Assembly: GCA_019163175.1 (NCBI GenBank)
Contig: JAFLKN010000012.1
Span: 1 to 64,000, forward strand
Reading direction: 5' to 3'
DNA: 64,000 nt
Origin: Prolixibacteraceae bacterium
GTDB lineage: Bacteria; Bacteroidota; Bacteroidia; Bacteroidales; Prolixibacteraceae
Shown here piece by piece: positions 17,906-25,513 of the stretch. The notes beneath the pieces were generated by a model. The model had not been told where the DNA came from. It saw nothing but the letters and a program-made list of their open reading frames with translations, and searched no databases. Within the stretch, counting starts at the first letter, position 1. The number at the start of each line of letters is the position of its first letter. The translations under genes and the position numbers were made by a program.

Positions 17906-18463
17906 CTATTTCTTCACCTTATCCGGATTCTTTTTCACAAAATCGCTCCAGCTTTTTATTCCTGATTTGCCAACCGGATTCCGCATTTGGAGGTAGTGGC
18001 AAACAGCTACAGCTACTGCATCGGTAGCGTCAAGTTCCTTGGGTAGTTCATTCATGCTGAACATGTTTTTTAGGAAAAAAGCAACCTGTTCTTTGGCTGC
18101 ACGACCCATTCCGGTTATCGATTGTTTCACTTTCAGCGGGGCATATTCAAAAACAGGAATATTCTTGCTCAGCGCCAATCCCATTACCACGCCCTGTGCG
18201 CGTCCTAACTTCAACATAGCCTGAATGTCTTTGCCATAAAATTGTGATTCTATGGCTAATTCATCGGGTTGCAACTCATTCAGCAACGAATTGGAGCGCT
18301 CAAAAATATGTCTGAGTTTTTGGTAATGATCAGCGAATCCGGTGGTTTTAATTACCCCAACCTGAAGAATGCGCGGTTTGTTGTCTAAAACTTCAATCAT
18401 CCCGTAACCCATTATGTTGGTTCCCGGGTCAATGCCAAGTATTTTAACTGGTTTCTTGTCCAT
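17906..18463 (-). CDS. ruvC: Crossover junction endodeoxyribonuclease RuvC
   Basis: Holliday-junction resolvase working with RuvAB. The 185-residue protein carries all acidic catalytic residues of the RNase H-like fold: Asp in LGIDPGT near the start, Glu in LAIESQFYG and the Asp pair in LDATDAVAVAVCHY. A -7 element (TACCTTTG on the minus strand at 18483-18490) lies 20 nt upstream. The last residues are Lys-rich, as in relatives. Confidence 0.96.
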   Translation of the reverse strand: MDKKPVKILGIDPGTNIMGYGMIEVLDNKPRILQVGVIKTTGFADHYQKLRHIFERSNSLLNELQPDELAIESQFYGKDIQAMLKLGRAQGVVMGLALSKNIPVFEYAPLKVKQSITGMGRAAKEQVAFFLKNMFSMNELPKELDATDAVAVAVCHYLQMRNPVGKSGIKSWSDFVKKNPDKVKK

Positions 18464-18482
18464 GAATAGTTTCCTGAAAATT

Positions 18483-18490
18483 CAAAGGTA
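18483..18490 (-). promoter_or_regulatory. -7 promoter element for ruvC
   Basis: The minus strand reads TACCTTTG, an exact TAnnTTTG match 20 nt upstream of the ruvC ATG. Confidence 0.55.
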
Positions 18491-18561
18491 ATGCTTTTTG
18501 CAAGTCGAAAGCTGCATAGGAAAAAAGAGACATCCCACCAAAGTGAAACATTTCAGGAGAT

Positions 18562-19434
18562 CTATTTTTTTTGCTGAACCCAGATACCTGAAATGATAAA
18601 GGCAAGTCCGATAAAGGTGGTAATGAAAATCTTTTCGCCCAGAATGAAATGAATAAATACCAGCGACAAAAAGGGTGAAAGAAAGATGAGGTTTCCGGTT
18701 TTGGCATTGTTCTCGCTCAATTGCATGGCTTTCATCCAGAGGATATAAGTAATTCCCAATTCAAACAGACCAATATAAATAGCCGCAGGAAGTCCTTTGA
18801 GTCCGGGCAATTCAAAATCGGTAAATAAGAAAGCAGCAATCAGCAAATAGATGAGTCCGAATGCAAAGTTCCAGAACAGCTTGAAAATCTCGTCGCGCTT
18901 ATCGAGAACACTCAATATCCAGAAAAGCGCCCAGATGATGCTGCTTCCAACGGCCAGAAGTGCACCTGTCGGGTTTGTGTTTGCTATTCCGGAGAGACTT
19001 CCCTGCGACGAAATAAATATAACCCCGATGAAACTGATCAGAATGGCGATGATGTTCCGGAAAGTAATCTTTTGTTTCAGCAATGGTGCTGAAAGCAAAG
19101 CCAGTGTAATGGGCCAGACCATATTGAGTGGTTGGGCGACCTGTGCCGGTAAAAGACTATAGGCTTCAAAAAGGATGAGGTAGTAGCCAAACGGATTTAA
19201 TGCGCCGAGCAAGGCCGATTTCCCCAGGCCCGACCAGCTGACTGCAAACAATTCTTTGGTTTTGCCCTGAACGAGTATGACAATAAAAAAGGTGAGTAAA
19301 GAAACTGTCGATGCCATTAAAATCAGGTAGAGCGGCGATAGTTCTTTCAGCCCAAGCTTAAATGCAGTAGCAACAGTCGACCATAGCACGACGGAGCAAA
19401 GTGCATAGATATAAGCTTTCGATGCCTGTTTCAT
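18562..19434 (-). CDS. EamA/DMT family transporter
   Basis: A 290-residue inner-membrane protein with about ten hydrophobic segments in two EamA repeats (residues about 8-140 and 155-288). Markers are VLWSTVATAFKLGLKELSPL near the start and QVAQPLNMVWPITLALLSAP at the end of repeat one. The family exports metabolites or amino acids; the substrate is not predictable here. I start it at the ATG at 19434; the upstream ATG at 19500 lies inside the first tRNA. It is 16 nt downstream of that tRNA on the same strand and could be read from the tRNA promoter. Confidence 0.85.
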   Translation of the reverse strand: MKQASKAYIYALCSVVLWSTVATAFKLGLKELSPLYLILMASTVSLLTFFIVILVQGKTKELFAVSWSGLGKSALLGALNPFGYYLILFEAYSLLPAQVAQPLNMVWPITLALLSAPLLKQKITFRNIIAILISFIGVIFISSQGSLSGIANTNPTGALLAVGSSIIWALFWILSVLDKRDEIFKLFWNFAFGLIYLLIAAFLFTDFELPGLKGLPAAIYIGLFELGITYILWMKAMQLSENNAKTGNLIFLSPFLSLVFIHFILGEKIFITTFIGLAFIISGIWVQQKK

Positions 19435-19450
19435 GATATTATCTGCATAG

Positions 19451-19539
19451 AGCGGATGACCGGAATCGAACCGGCGCCGAAGATTGGATTCTTCAATCAA
19501 GATCTGAAGTCTTGCGTGCTACCTTTACACTACACCCGC
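19451..19539 (-). tRNA. tRNA with anticodon UCA and long variable arm, glycine-type acceptor (reads UGA)
   Basis: An 89-nt cloverleaf folds by eye. The acceptor stem GCGGGTG/CATCCGC has U73. The D-stem is GTGT/GCAC. The anticodon stem CAAGA/TCTTG carries loop CTTCAGA (anticodon at 19505-19507). A variable-arm hairpin (GAAGA/TCTTC or GATTG/CAATC) precedes a T-arm with TTCGATT. The acceptor is 7 bp and the T-stem 5 bp, so this is not tRNA-Sec (8 bp). Known bacterial GlyRS identity elements G1-C72, C2-G71, G3-C70, U73 and C35 are all present. The UCA anticodon would read UGA. A class II arm on a glycine-type tRNA is highly unusual. It fits glycine insertion at the 39 in-frame TGA codons of the nearby subtilases. 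Confidence 0.85.
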
Positions 19540-19551
19540 TAATATTTTTTG

Positions 19552-19643
19552 CACGGGCAGCCGGAATCGAACCGGCTCTGAGGGGTTGGAGACCCCAGCC
19601 CGGCCCCGAAAGCCGGTGTGCATAGCCATTACACTATACCCGT
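19552..19643 (-). tRNA. tRNA with anticodon UCG and long variable arm, Trp-like acceptor ends (reads CGA)
   Basis: A 92-nt cloverleaf. The acceptor stem ACGGGTA/TGCCCGT has G73. The D-stem is GTGT/GCAC and the anticodon stem CCGGC/GCCGG has loop TTTCGGG (anticodon at 19607-19609). The variable-arm hairpin is GGGGT/ACCCC and the T-stem GCCGG/CCGGC. The anticodon would normally mean arginine, but bacterial tRNA-Arg has a short variable loop. A1-U72, G3-C70 and G73 are shared with tRNA-Trp identity elements. Because CGA aligns with TGG between the two recoded genes, tryptophan is the best guess. SerRS charging through the long arm is the alternative. It shares the GGGTRTAGTGTAA 5' segment with its neighbours. 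Confidence 0.82.
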
Positions 19644-19669
19644 ATTTATTCTTCTTTTCATTAAATGTG

Positions 19670-19760
19670 CAAGGGTAACGGGAATCGAACCCATTACTGG
19701 AGATTGGAGGCTCCAAATCCAGCCTCGGAGACTGGCTTGCTGCCGTTACACTATACCCTT
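19670..19760 (-). tRNA. tRNA with anticodon CCG and long variable arm, Trp-like acceptor ends (reads CGG)
   Basis: A 91-nt cloverleaf. The acceptor stem AAGGGTA/TACCCTT has G73. The short D-stem has a 10-25 mismatch. The anticodon stem CCAGT/GCTGG (one G-U) has loop CTCCGAG (anticodon at 19726-19728). The variable-arm hairpin is TTGGA/TCCAA and the T-stem ATGGG/CCCGT. It is first in the transcript, 15 nt behind a -7 element. No CGG codon was seen in the two recoded genes, so its use there is unproven. The common 5' segment and arm type indicate that the three tRNAs derive from one ancestor and diverged at acceptor and anticodon. Confidence 0.8.
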
Positions 19761-19775
19761 TTCTCATTTAAGTAG

Positions 19776-19783
19776 CAAAAATA
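19776..19783 (-). promoter_or_regulatory. -7 promoter element for the tRNA trio
   Basis: The minus strand reads TATTTTTG, an exact TAnnTTTG match 15 nt before the first tRNA. A host-type promoter here implies the tRNAs are transcribed by the Bacteroidota polymerase. Confidence 0.55.
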
Positions 19784-19850
19784 GAAAAGTTTTTTTTCCG
19801 GATAGGTTTTTGGTTATCTTTATGATATATTTCTAAAAATTCCCTGAATC

Positions 19851-20834
19851 ATGCCTAACGGAATTAGTTGCCGCTGGCTGGCCGACCGACTAGGATGTGC
19901 CGACAAACATAATGAACTAAAAAAAGCGCTTACTCACAAGAGTTTTTTCAAGGAAGAGGATTCGGAACAATCGAATAGTCGGTATGTTTTTATTGGGATG
20001 TTCGGGTTTAAAGGAAAGGTCGCCGAAACTCTTTTCAATTATCTGCCAGGTTCGGGGACTCAACTACAACATTATCTGGGTAATCTTTTTAAAGACGAAA
20101 CACTTTTAAAAATATACAAGACCCATCATTTGGATGAACTTTGTCGATATGGTTACACTTTCGACATCGAAAAGCAAAAACATATTTTGGTTTATGGCTT
20201 TCTGGGTTTTGTTTGCCAATGGTTGAGTCCTGAAAAGTTGAGCCAGTTCATCATACGAAATTTCCTTTCCGAAACCAGTCACCTGATGCCCACACAATTT
20301 AAAAACCGTGACCTGCAAAGTCAATGCAACTATTTTTGCCGTTTGGCCTGTCGCGGAAATGCGATAGTTACTACTAAAATCATCAATGAATTTTTATTCA
20401 GGAGTTCGGTATCAGCAGGGAATGTGCTTATTTGCGAAGCCGAAAGCAAAAGTTACCGCTATTCGCGCAAAAAAGCATTGAAGCATGCGCTTTTAATTTT
20501 GAGCGCCCCTGAAAGGGTTAAATTGGATTATGATATAGATTACCAGCAACGTGAAGAACAACGTCAACTTAAAGAAATCAATGAAGCCCAGCGACTGAAA
20601 AATGAAAAATTGGCTGCCTATCTTGAAAAAAAGGAAAGGGTACAGAAGTTAAGGCGGGATGAACGGGAAAAAGCCAAAGTGTTGGCTTCCGAACGCGAAG
20701 TTGAACGAAAAAAGGCAAAAGCCCGTGCCAAAGCCCGGATTGAAGCCCGAAAGAAGGTCGCTGAAAACAGGAAATCTTCTATTTTAACCCTGAGTACCGC
20801 CAAGCGAAGGCATTTGGAAGACAAGAAGAAATGA
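19851..20834 (+). CDS. Divergent RNase III-like protein with basic coiled-coil tail
   Basis: A 327-residue cytoplasmic protein. Residues about 20-60 (ELKKALTHKSFFKEED, then SRYVFIGMFGFKGKVAETL) follow the layout of an RNase III nuclease domain (LxxALTHxSF, NERLEFLGD). The acidic signature ERLEFLGD is lost, so catalysis is doubtful. Residues about 225-327 are a long Lys/Arg/Glu-rich coiled coil suited to RNA or ribosome binding. It uses the host code: it ends with TGA, and CGA/CGG sit in clearly basic repeats (EVERKKAKARAK). It lies between the odd tRNAs and the recoded genes, divergent from the tRNAs. A link to that system is speculative. Confidence 0.6.
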   Translation: MPNGISCRWLADRLGCADKHNELKKALTHKSFFKEEDSEQSNSRYVFIGMFGFKGKVAETLFNYLPGSGTQLQHYLGNLFKDETLLKIYKTHHLDELCRYGYTFDIEKQKHILVYGFLGFVCQWLSPEKLSQFIIRNFLSETSHLMPTQFKNRDLQSQCNYFCRLACRGNAIVTTKIINEFLFRSSVSAGNVLICEAESKSYRYSRKKALKHALLILSAPERVKLDYDIDYQQREEQRQLKEINEAQRLKNEKLAAYLEKKERVQKLRRDEREKAKVLASEREVERKKAKARAKARIEARKKVAENRKSSILTLSTAKRRHLEDKKK

Positions 20835-20848
20835 AACATTCAATTATT

Positions 20849-20941
20849 GAACCCCGTTCCGGGGTTCGTTTCGCATTTCATTGGTTTCCGTTTCCATAGG
20901 TTTCATCTACGGCTATTGTTGTTGAAATCCCTTCGGGATTT
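20849..20941. repeat. Palindrome cluster on the left flank of the recoded genes
   Basis: Two short inverted repeats, GAACCCC/GGGGTTC (20849-20867) and AAATCCC/GGGATTT (20925-20941), of the style of REP-like elements. A comparable cluster lies on the other flank near 25356-25383. Confidence 0.45.
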
Positions 20942-21003
20942 GGGTGTGCAATATGGTTTTGTATACAACCCGATAGGATTGAATAATACGATACCCCATA
21001 AAA

Positions 21004-21050
21004 CAACAAATCCTGTCAGGAACGCTCCTAACAGGATTTGTTGCTTTTTT
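21004..21050. terminator. Strong hairpin terminator between RNase III-like gene and subtilase 1
   Basis: A 13-bp perfect stem (CAACAAATCCTGT with its complement at 21031-21043) contains an inner AGGA/TCCT stem and is followed by six T on the plus strand. It ends the plus-strand RNase III-like transcript. It also sits 15 nt after the stop of the minus-strand subtilase operon. Confidence 0.8.
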
Positions 21051-21064
21051 GTAACCAGAAACCA

Positions 21065-22915
21065 TTATGGTGAACCGGTTTTAACAATTTTGTACAGGCT
21101 TGTTTTGCCATTCTGGTAACCAATACGCAGCAAATACACACCATTATTCAAACCGGCAAGCGATACGCTGATGCTGGTTTGCTGGTTGCTGGTTTGCTGG
21201 CTGACGACCTGCCCCGAAAGGGTGCGGAGTTCGATGGTTTTTAATGGCTCGCTGGCCTCGATAAACAGTTGGATGCCGGCAGGGTTGGGGTAAACAAGCG
21301 TTTGGGCTTTTGCAATTTCTTTGCTTCCGGTTGGGTAGGTGATATTAACGAGCCTGTCGATTGGGAACTGGTAGGTTTTGCCCTGATACTGGCAGTCGCC
21401 TTCGAAAACTACTTTATACTTGCCGGGTTTTTGTTTTGAAACATCAACAAAATACCCTTTTTCATCTTTTTCAACAATTGATCAACTGATGCGGTAGGTA
21501 GATGGCCAGTTGTTTACAGCCAGATAGTACTTCCCATCATTTTTAGTTAATGATTGTTTTATTTCAGGGAAAATATTTTCTTTCATAGTCTTTCATGGCT
21601 GTACTACACCATAACCAAATCGTTCATTCCAACCATTGGCGTCATACTTCACCTCACTATCATAATAAGTCTGAGTAGCTCGATCCAATGCTTTCATTTT
21701 GCCAGGGTTAGGCTTGTATACATCTCTTTTTAGCATAGATATGAGTTCGTCCTTGGTCCAATTGGGATTTTGTGCTCGCAGGTTGGCAGCTATACCACTC
21801 ATGAGCGCTGTAGCCTCGGACACAGTCCACTCTCATAGAGTACAAAAACCATCTCAATGCATCTTACCTGTTTGTCCACCCAATGATGGATTTCCACCAG
21901 GCTCTGTCACTACCCAATCCTTTTGTTCATCAGAGAAACTAAGTTTACCAGTCTGCGTATCTACCACATTGAAGCCTGGCGACTGTACATATCATACTTC
22001 TACAGTGGCTGGATGCACGGCATAAGTGTCAGTTATATCGACAGATTGAGGATTACTTCTTCAAGTAAAAATTATAACATTAGACATATCTCAAAGTTTA
22101 TCGTATAATTCTTTTAATTTATTAACACCTCCTGTTCGAGAACAAGATAATATATATTTCTTATCAGGATTTTTTAATGCTTCATCATAAATAGAAAAAA
22201 ACGCCTCTTCATTTAGTCATCATCATCAAGTTGGTGATCGAGCATAAAGCCTAGTTTTGCCAGGCCATACTCATACGCTAGATAATGCACCAGGAGTAAA
22301 TCATTCTTCATCCTTATCTTTTTCGGTATAGTTATCTTTTTGCGCTGCCATGACATTTGCCATATGATTCATATGACTTATTCAAGGAGTCACCAAAGGT
22401 AAATTATCGAAATTGAAACTTTTGCTATTTGCCCAATCTACATTTTTCCTATACTCATCACCAATTGTCCTTCATCATGAAGCGACTTTGGTAGTATCTA
22501 TCTGAGAATCTATAATGATGGGTATTATCTTTTCCATATTTGCCTTGTATACGGTCTCATTGAGAAAATTACATGAATCTAAGTCATTATCTATTTCTAT
22601 ATTTTTACCATCTATATCACTCAGATTATTGGCTTCATATCTCTGTCGAGCGTCACCAATAGGATATCTATTACGATAGTAAGTCTTGGTATTGGCATAA
22701 TAGCTTCCATAATGTCTATAGTCAGTAGCTACATTTGGAAGTAGTTTTCATTGTGACTTGAGCATATCTATTGCTTGTTTCTGAGAAGATACACCAGTCA
22801 ATGCTTGTGATTGTACGTTTTCTGCACCAAACAATATCATAGCGGCTATTAGAGATTTTCAGGTTAACGTTTTTAGCTTGAAAGCGAATTGATGACTGAT
22901 ATGAAAAGTTTTCAT
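21065..22915 (-). CDS. Recoded secreted subtilase 1 (UGA=Gly, CGA=Trp) with T9SS sorting tail
   Basis: With the standard code this is a string of fragments. With TGA as glycine it is one 616-residue frame from ATG (22915) to TAA (21065), holding 18 in-frame TGA codons, four of them consecutive (22217-22228). Six CGA codons are best read as Trp. Order: signal peptide (SLIAAMILFGAENVQSQA), S8-type Asp in IIPIIIDSQID, His in GISHMNHMANVMAAQ, SCSWTGG, Ser in EWTVSEATALMSGIAANL, a beta domain (STYRISGSIVEKDEKGYF), then a T9SS type A tail (LVYPNPAGIQLF ... LNNGVYLLRI). The tail means export in Bacteroidota. The body is AT-rich and uses AGA/AGG for Arg, while the tail looks host-like. It lies 13 nt behind its paralogue. 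In the standard code only 18 residues would be made. Confidence 0.9.
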
Positions 22916-22928
22916 CGTGTTTTTATAA

Positions 22929-24938
22929 TTATTGTTTCACTACTTTAAAGGTTTGAAACCCGTTTTTTGTTTCAATACGAAGCAAATACACACCATTATT
23001 TAAACCTGCAAGCGATAAGTTGATGTTGGTTTGCTGGTTGCAGGGCTGGTGGCTAATTACCTGCCCCGAAAGAGTGTGGAGTTCGATGGTTTTTACAGGC
23101 TCGCCGGCCTGGATAAACAACTGGTTGCCGGCAGGGTTGGGGTAAACAAGCGTTTGGGCCTGTGCCATCTCTGTGCTTCCGGTTGGGTTGGTGATGGTAA
23201 CAAGCCTGTCGATTGGGAATGGATAGGTTTTGCCCTCATAATCGCAGTCGCCTTCGAATACAATGCGGTAAGTTCCAGGTGCTTGTTTTGGTACATCAAT
23301 AAAATAACCTTGTTCGTCTTTTTCAACAATGCCTCAGGTAATGCGGTAGGTGGATGGCCAGTTGTTCACGGTCAGGTAGTATTTCCCATCATTTTTAGTT
23401 AATGATTCTTTTATTTCGGGGAAAATATTTTCTTTCATAGTCTTTCATGGTTGTACTACACCGTACCCAAACCATTCATTCCAGTCGTGGGAATCATATT
23501 GTACTTCAACAAAAGTTGGATTATCTCAATAAATAGGGTAAGAATATTCATTATAACCGATAACCGGATATACCGGAATTTTGCCGGGAAGTGGTTTGTA
23601 AGTATCCCTTTTTAATATTGCTAAAATCTCATTTCTGTTCCATGAGGGATTTTGTGCTCGTATGTTGGCCGTCATGGCAGATAAAAAGGCTGTAGATTGA
23701 GATGTAGCGTTTTGTCCTAATATACAAAACCCATCTCACTTCATCTTGCCTGTTTGAGGGCTATCCATAGGCACAACCCAATCCTGATGGTCTCCTGTAA
23801 AACTAACATCCGCATTTAACGTACCGATTCCATTATTTATAAATAAATGACTATTTACACTCATGTCGGGTTCATTCACGAGTCATACTTCGATGGTGTT
23901 TGGATGATGGGCGTATGTATCATCCTCCTGCATTCCTCAAAATTGTCTGCCTACAAAAATTATTACATTGGGCAAATCTCAAAGTTTAGTAAATCCATTA
24001 AGTGTAGCCTCCGACACTCATACCCATGAACAAGAAATAATATATTTTTTATCTGGGTTGATTTTAGCTTCATTGTATATATTATCAAGTGCTACATGAT
24101 TGTAAGCTGTTCAACCTCACGCTAGGGAAATAACATACAATCTTGCTTTGCCCGGCCATACTCCTACAGCAAGTCTTCCAAATTGTTGTTCTCCTCAAGA
24201 AGATCAAGGGATGCCTGAACTATAAAGATAATTCTCTTCAGTATAATTATCTTTTTTTGCAATCATTACATCAGCCATTGCATTCATGTGTGTACCAAAC
24301 TTAAATCAAGTTCAGGTTTTCGTGGTAAGTGTCTCTTTGTTTGGAGATCAATCAATAAAACTTCGACTGTTTGCTCGATCAACTCTTTCGTATTCACCAG
24401 GAGCAGCTCATAGTGTATCTATCTGAGTATCTATAATTATAGGTATTATTTTATCCAGATTTGCCTTGTAAACTGTTTCATTGAGAAAATTACAAGAATC
24501 CACATCATTGTCTATTTCTATATTTTTTATTCCATTCAGGGTTTTTACATTTTTAAGATTATTTGCTTCATATTTTCACCAATCTCCAGAAGGATAGAAG
24601 TTGTATATATACTCTTTAAATTCTCCTGTATGTCTTCTTGTTCCGTAATGTTGAAAGTCGGTAGGAACGTTGGGCAACAACTTACCCTGTGATTTGAGAA
24701 GTTCAATAGCTTGTTTCTGAGAAGTAGTTCAAATTAATACTTGAGCTTCTATCTTACTAGCACCAAATAAAATCAAGGCAGAAACAAGGGCCTTTCAGGT
24801 TAAATTCTTGAGGAGGTTTTGGTTAAACCCGGAGTGTTGGGCCAAACAAATTCCTGCTCAGGACAATTGTGTTCTGAGTAATGATTTTACAATGCCGGTA
24901 ATGTTAAAAAGCGTTCAGTTCAGTTCCTTTTTCTTCAT
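22929..24938 (-). CDS. Recoded secreted subtilase 2 (UGA=Gly, CGA=Trp) with T9SS sorting tail
   Basis: A 669-residue frame from ATG (24938) to TAA (22929) with 21 in-frame TGA and no internal TAA/TAG. It is a paralogue of the next gene, with the same layout: hydrophobic signal (LVSALILFGASKIEAQ) after a long N-terminal stretch, Asp in IIPIIIDTQID, His in FGTHMNAMADVM, SCSWVGV, Ser in QNATSQSTAFLSAMTANI, then FGYGVVQPGKTMKENIF and a T9SS tail ending FQTFKVVKQ. TGA here faces GGN in the paralogue at QVLI-G-TTSQ and SCSWV-G; CGA in VD-W-ANS faces TGG. The oxyanion Asn is not evident, so activity is uncertain. A downstream TTG could be the real start, since the first 45 residues have no counterpart. 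It is first gene of the pair; the standard code would give 7 residues. Confidence 0.9.
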
Positions 24939-25513
24939 AGTTATGCAAATGGCTCAAAGAGCCTTTAAAACTGGTCAACATCGGTCTGTTCCTCAACAGA
25001 AACAAAAACAAGGGAAAACACAGCTTTGAGTAATTGTCTGTCCAAACAGGATTTCGTCCGGAGTCTTTACCTTGCATCCCTGCAAACGCTCTTACAACAA
25101 ACTACGTCAAACTGTTTACTGCTGCTTTTCCTTCTGTTTTTCTTCACTTGGCTCCAGCGCATGAACAGGGACAACTGCTATGCCCGGCAACCCATTCCGT
25201 TTTTCATTGGTTCAGAAGAAGTTAACAAGTACGTTAATGAACATGATTATTAAAAACGAATATAAGGTTTTTGGTTAACAAAAAGCGAGTAAAGGAAAAA
25301 ATATGCACAATGCGATTAGGCATCGAATGTGTGTAGAAAGGGGAAAAGGGGATGGTTATTCCGTCCCGGATGGGATGGAATAATTAACCGATGAACGTTT
25401 TTTCTATCCACATTTTGTCCTTGGAGGGACACCGATATGTCACGCGAATCGTTGTTGCTACCTACATCATTTCCCTCACGGGACTTTTAAATGGATCAGG
25501 ACTAAGAATCTCT
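24939..25513. other. Gene-free stretch upstream of the recoded operon
   Basis: I see no convincing gene in these 575 nt. Short frames on the plus strand (25026-25253) have no recognisable domain. A 13-nt palindrome (GGCTC-TTT-GAGCC sense, 24951-24963) lies just upstream of the first subtilase. An imperfect hairpin (TTATTCC/GGAATAA with an inner TCCC/GGGA, 25356-25383) and further short inverted repeats lie toward 25500. The promoter of the subtilase operon is expected here, but I find no clear TAnnTTTG match. Confidence 0.5.
25356..25383. repeat. REP-like imperfect palindrome on the right flank
   Basis: The outer stem TTATTCC/GGAATAA and inner stem TCCC/GGGA resemble in style the palindromes at 20849-20941 on the other side of the recoded genes. 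Confidence 0.4.

Noticed and set aside
19451-19539. The UCA tRNA as tRNA-Sec
   Set aside because: The acceptor stem is 7 bp with a 5-bp T-stem, not the 8-bp acceptor of bacterial tRNA-Sec, and no selA/selB is in the window. The U73 discriminator also fits glycine better.
19441-19836. Short open frames across the tRNA region on both strands
   Set aside because: They coincide with the three cloverleaves and share no protein features.
21065-24938. Interpretation as two decayed pseudogenes
   Set aside because: Every interruption is TGA; no TAA, TAG or frameshift occurs in about 1,285 codons, and TGA positions match glycine in the paralogue. Decay would give mixed stop types and indels.
21065-24938. 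UGA as tryptophan (code 4) or as selenocysteine
   Set aside because: TGA faces GGN codons between paralogues and never TGG, and TGG is used normally. 39 sites, some consecutive, without recoding elements exclude selenocysteine.
24961-25253. Possible transposase remnant or small protein upstream of the recoded operon
   Set aside because: One frame gives a faintly IS30-like TPDEILFGQ string, but no neighbouring conserved residues, inverted ends or target duplication are visible. The plus-strand frame has no recognisable domain.
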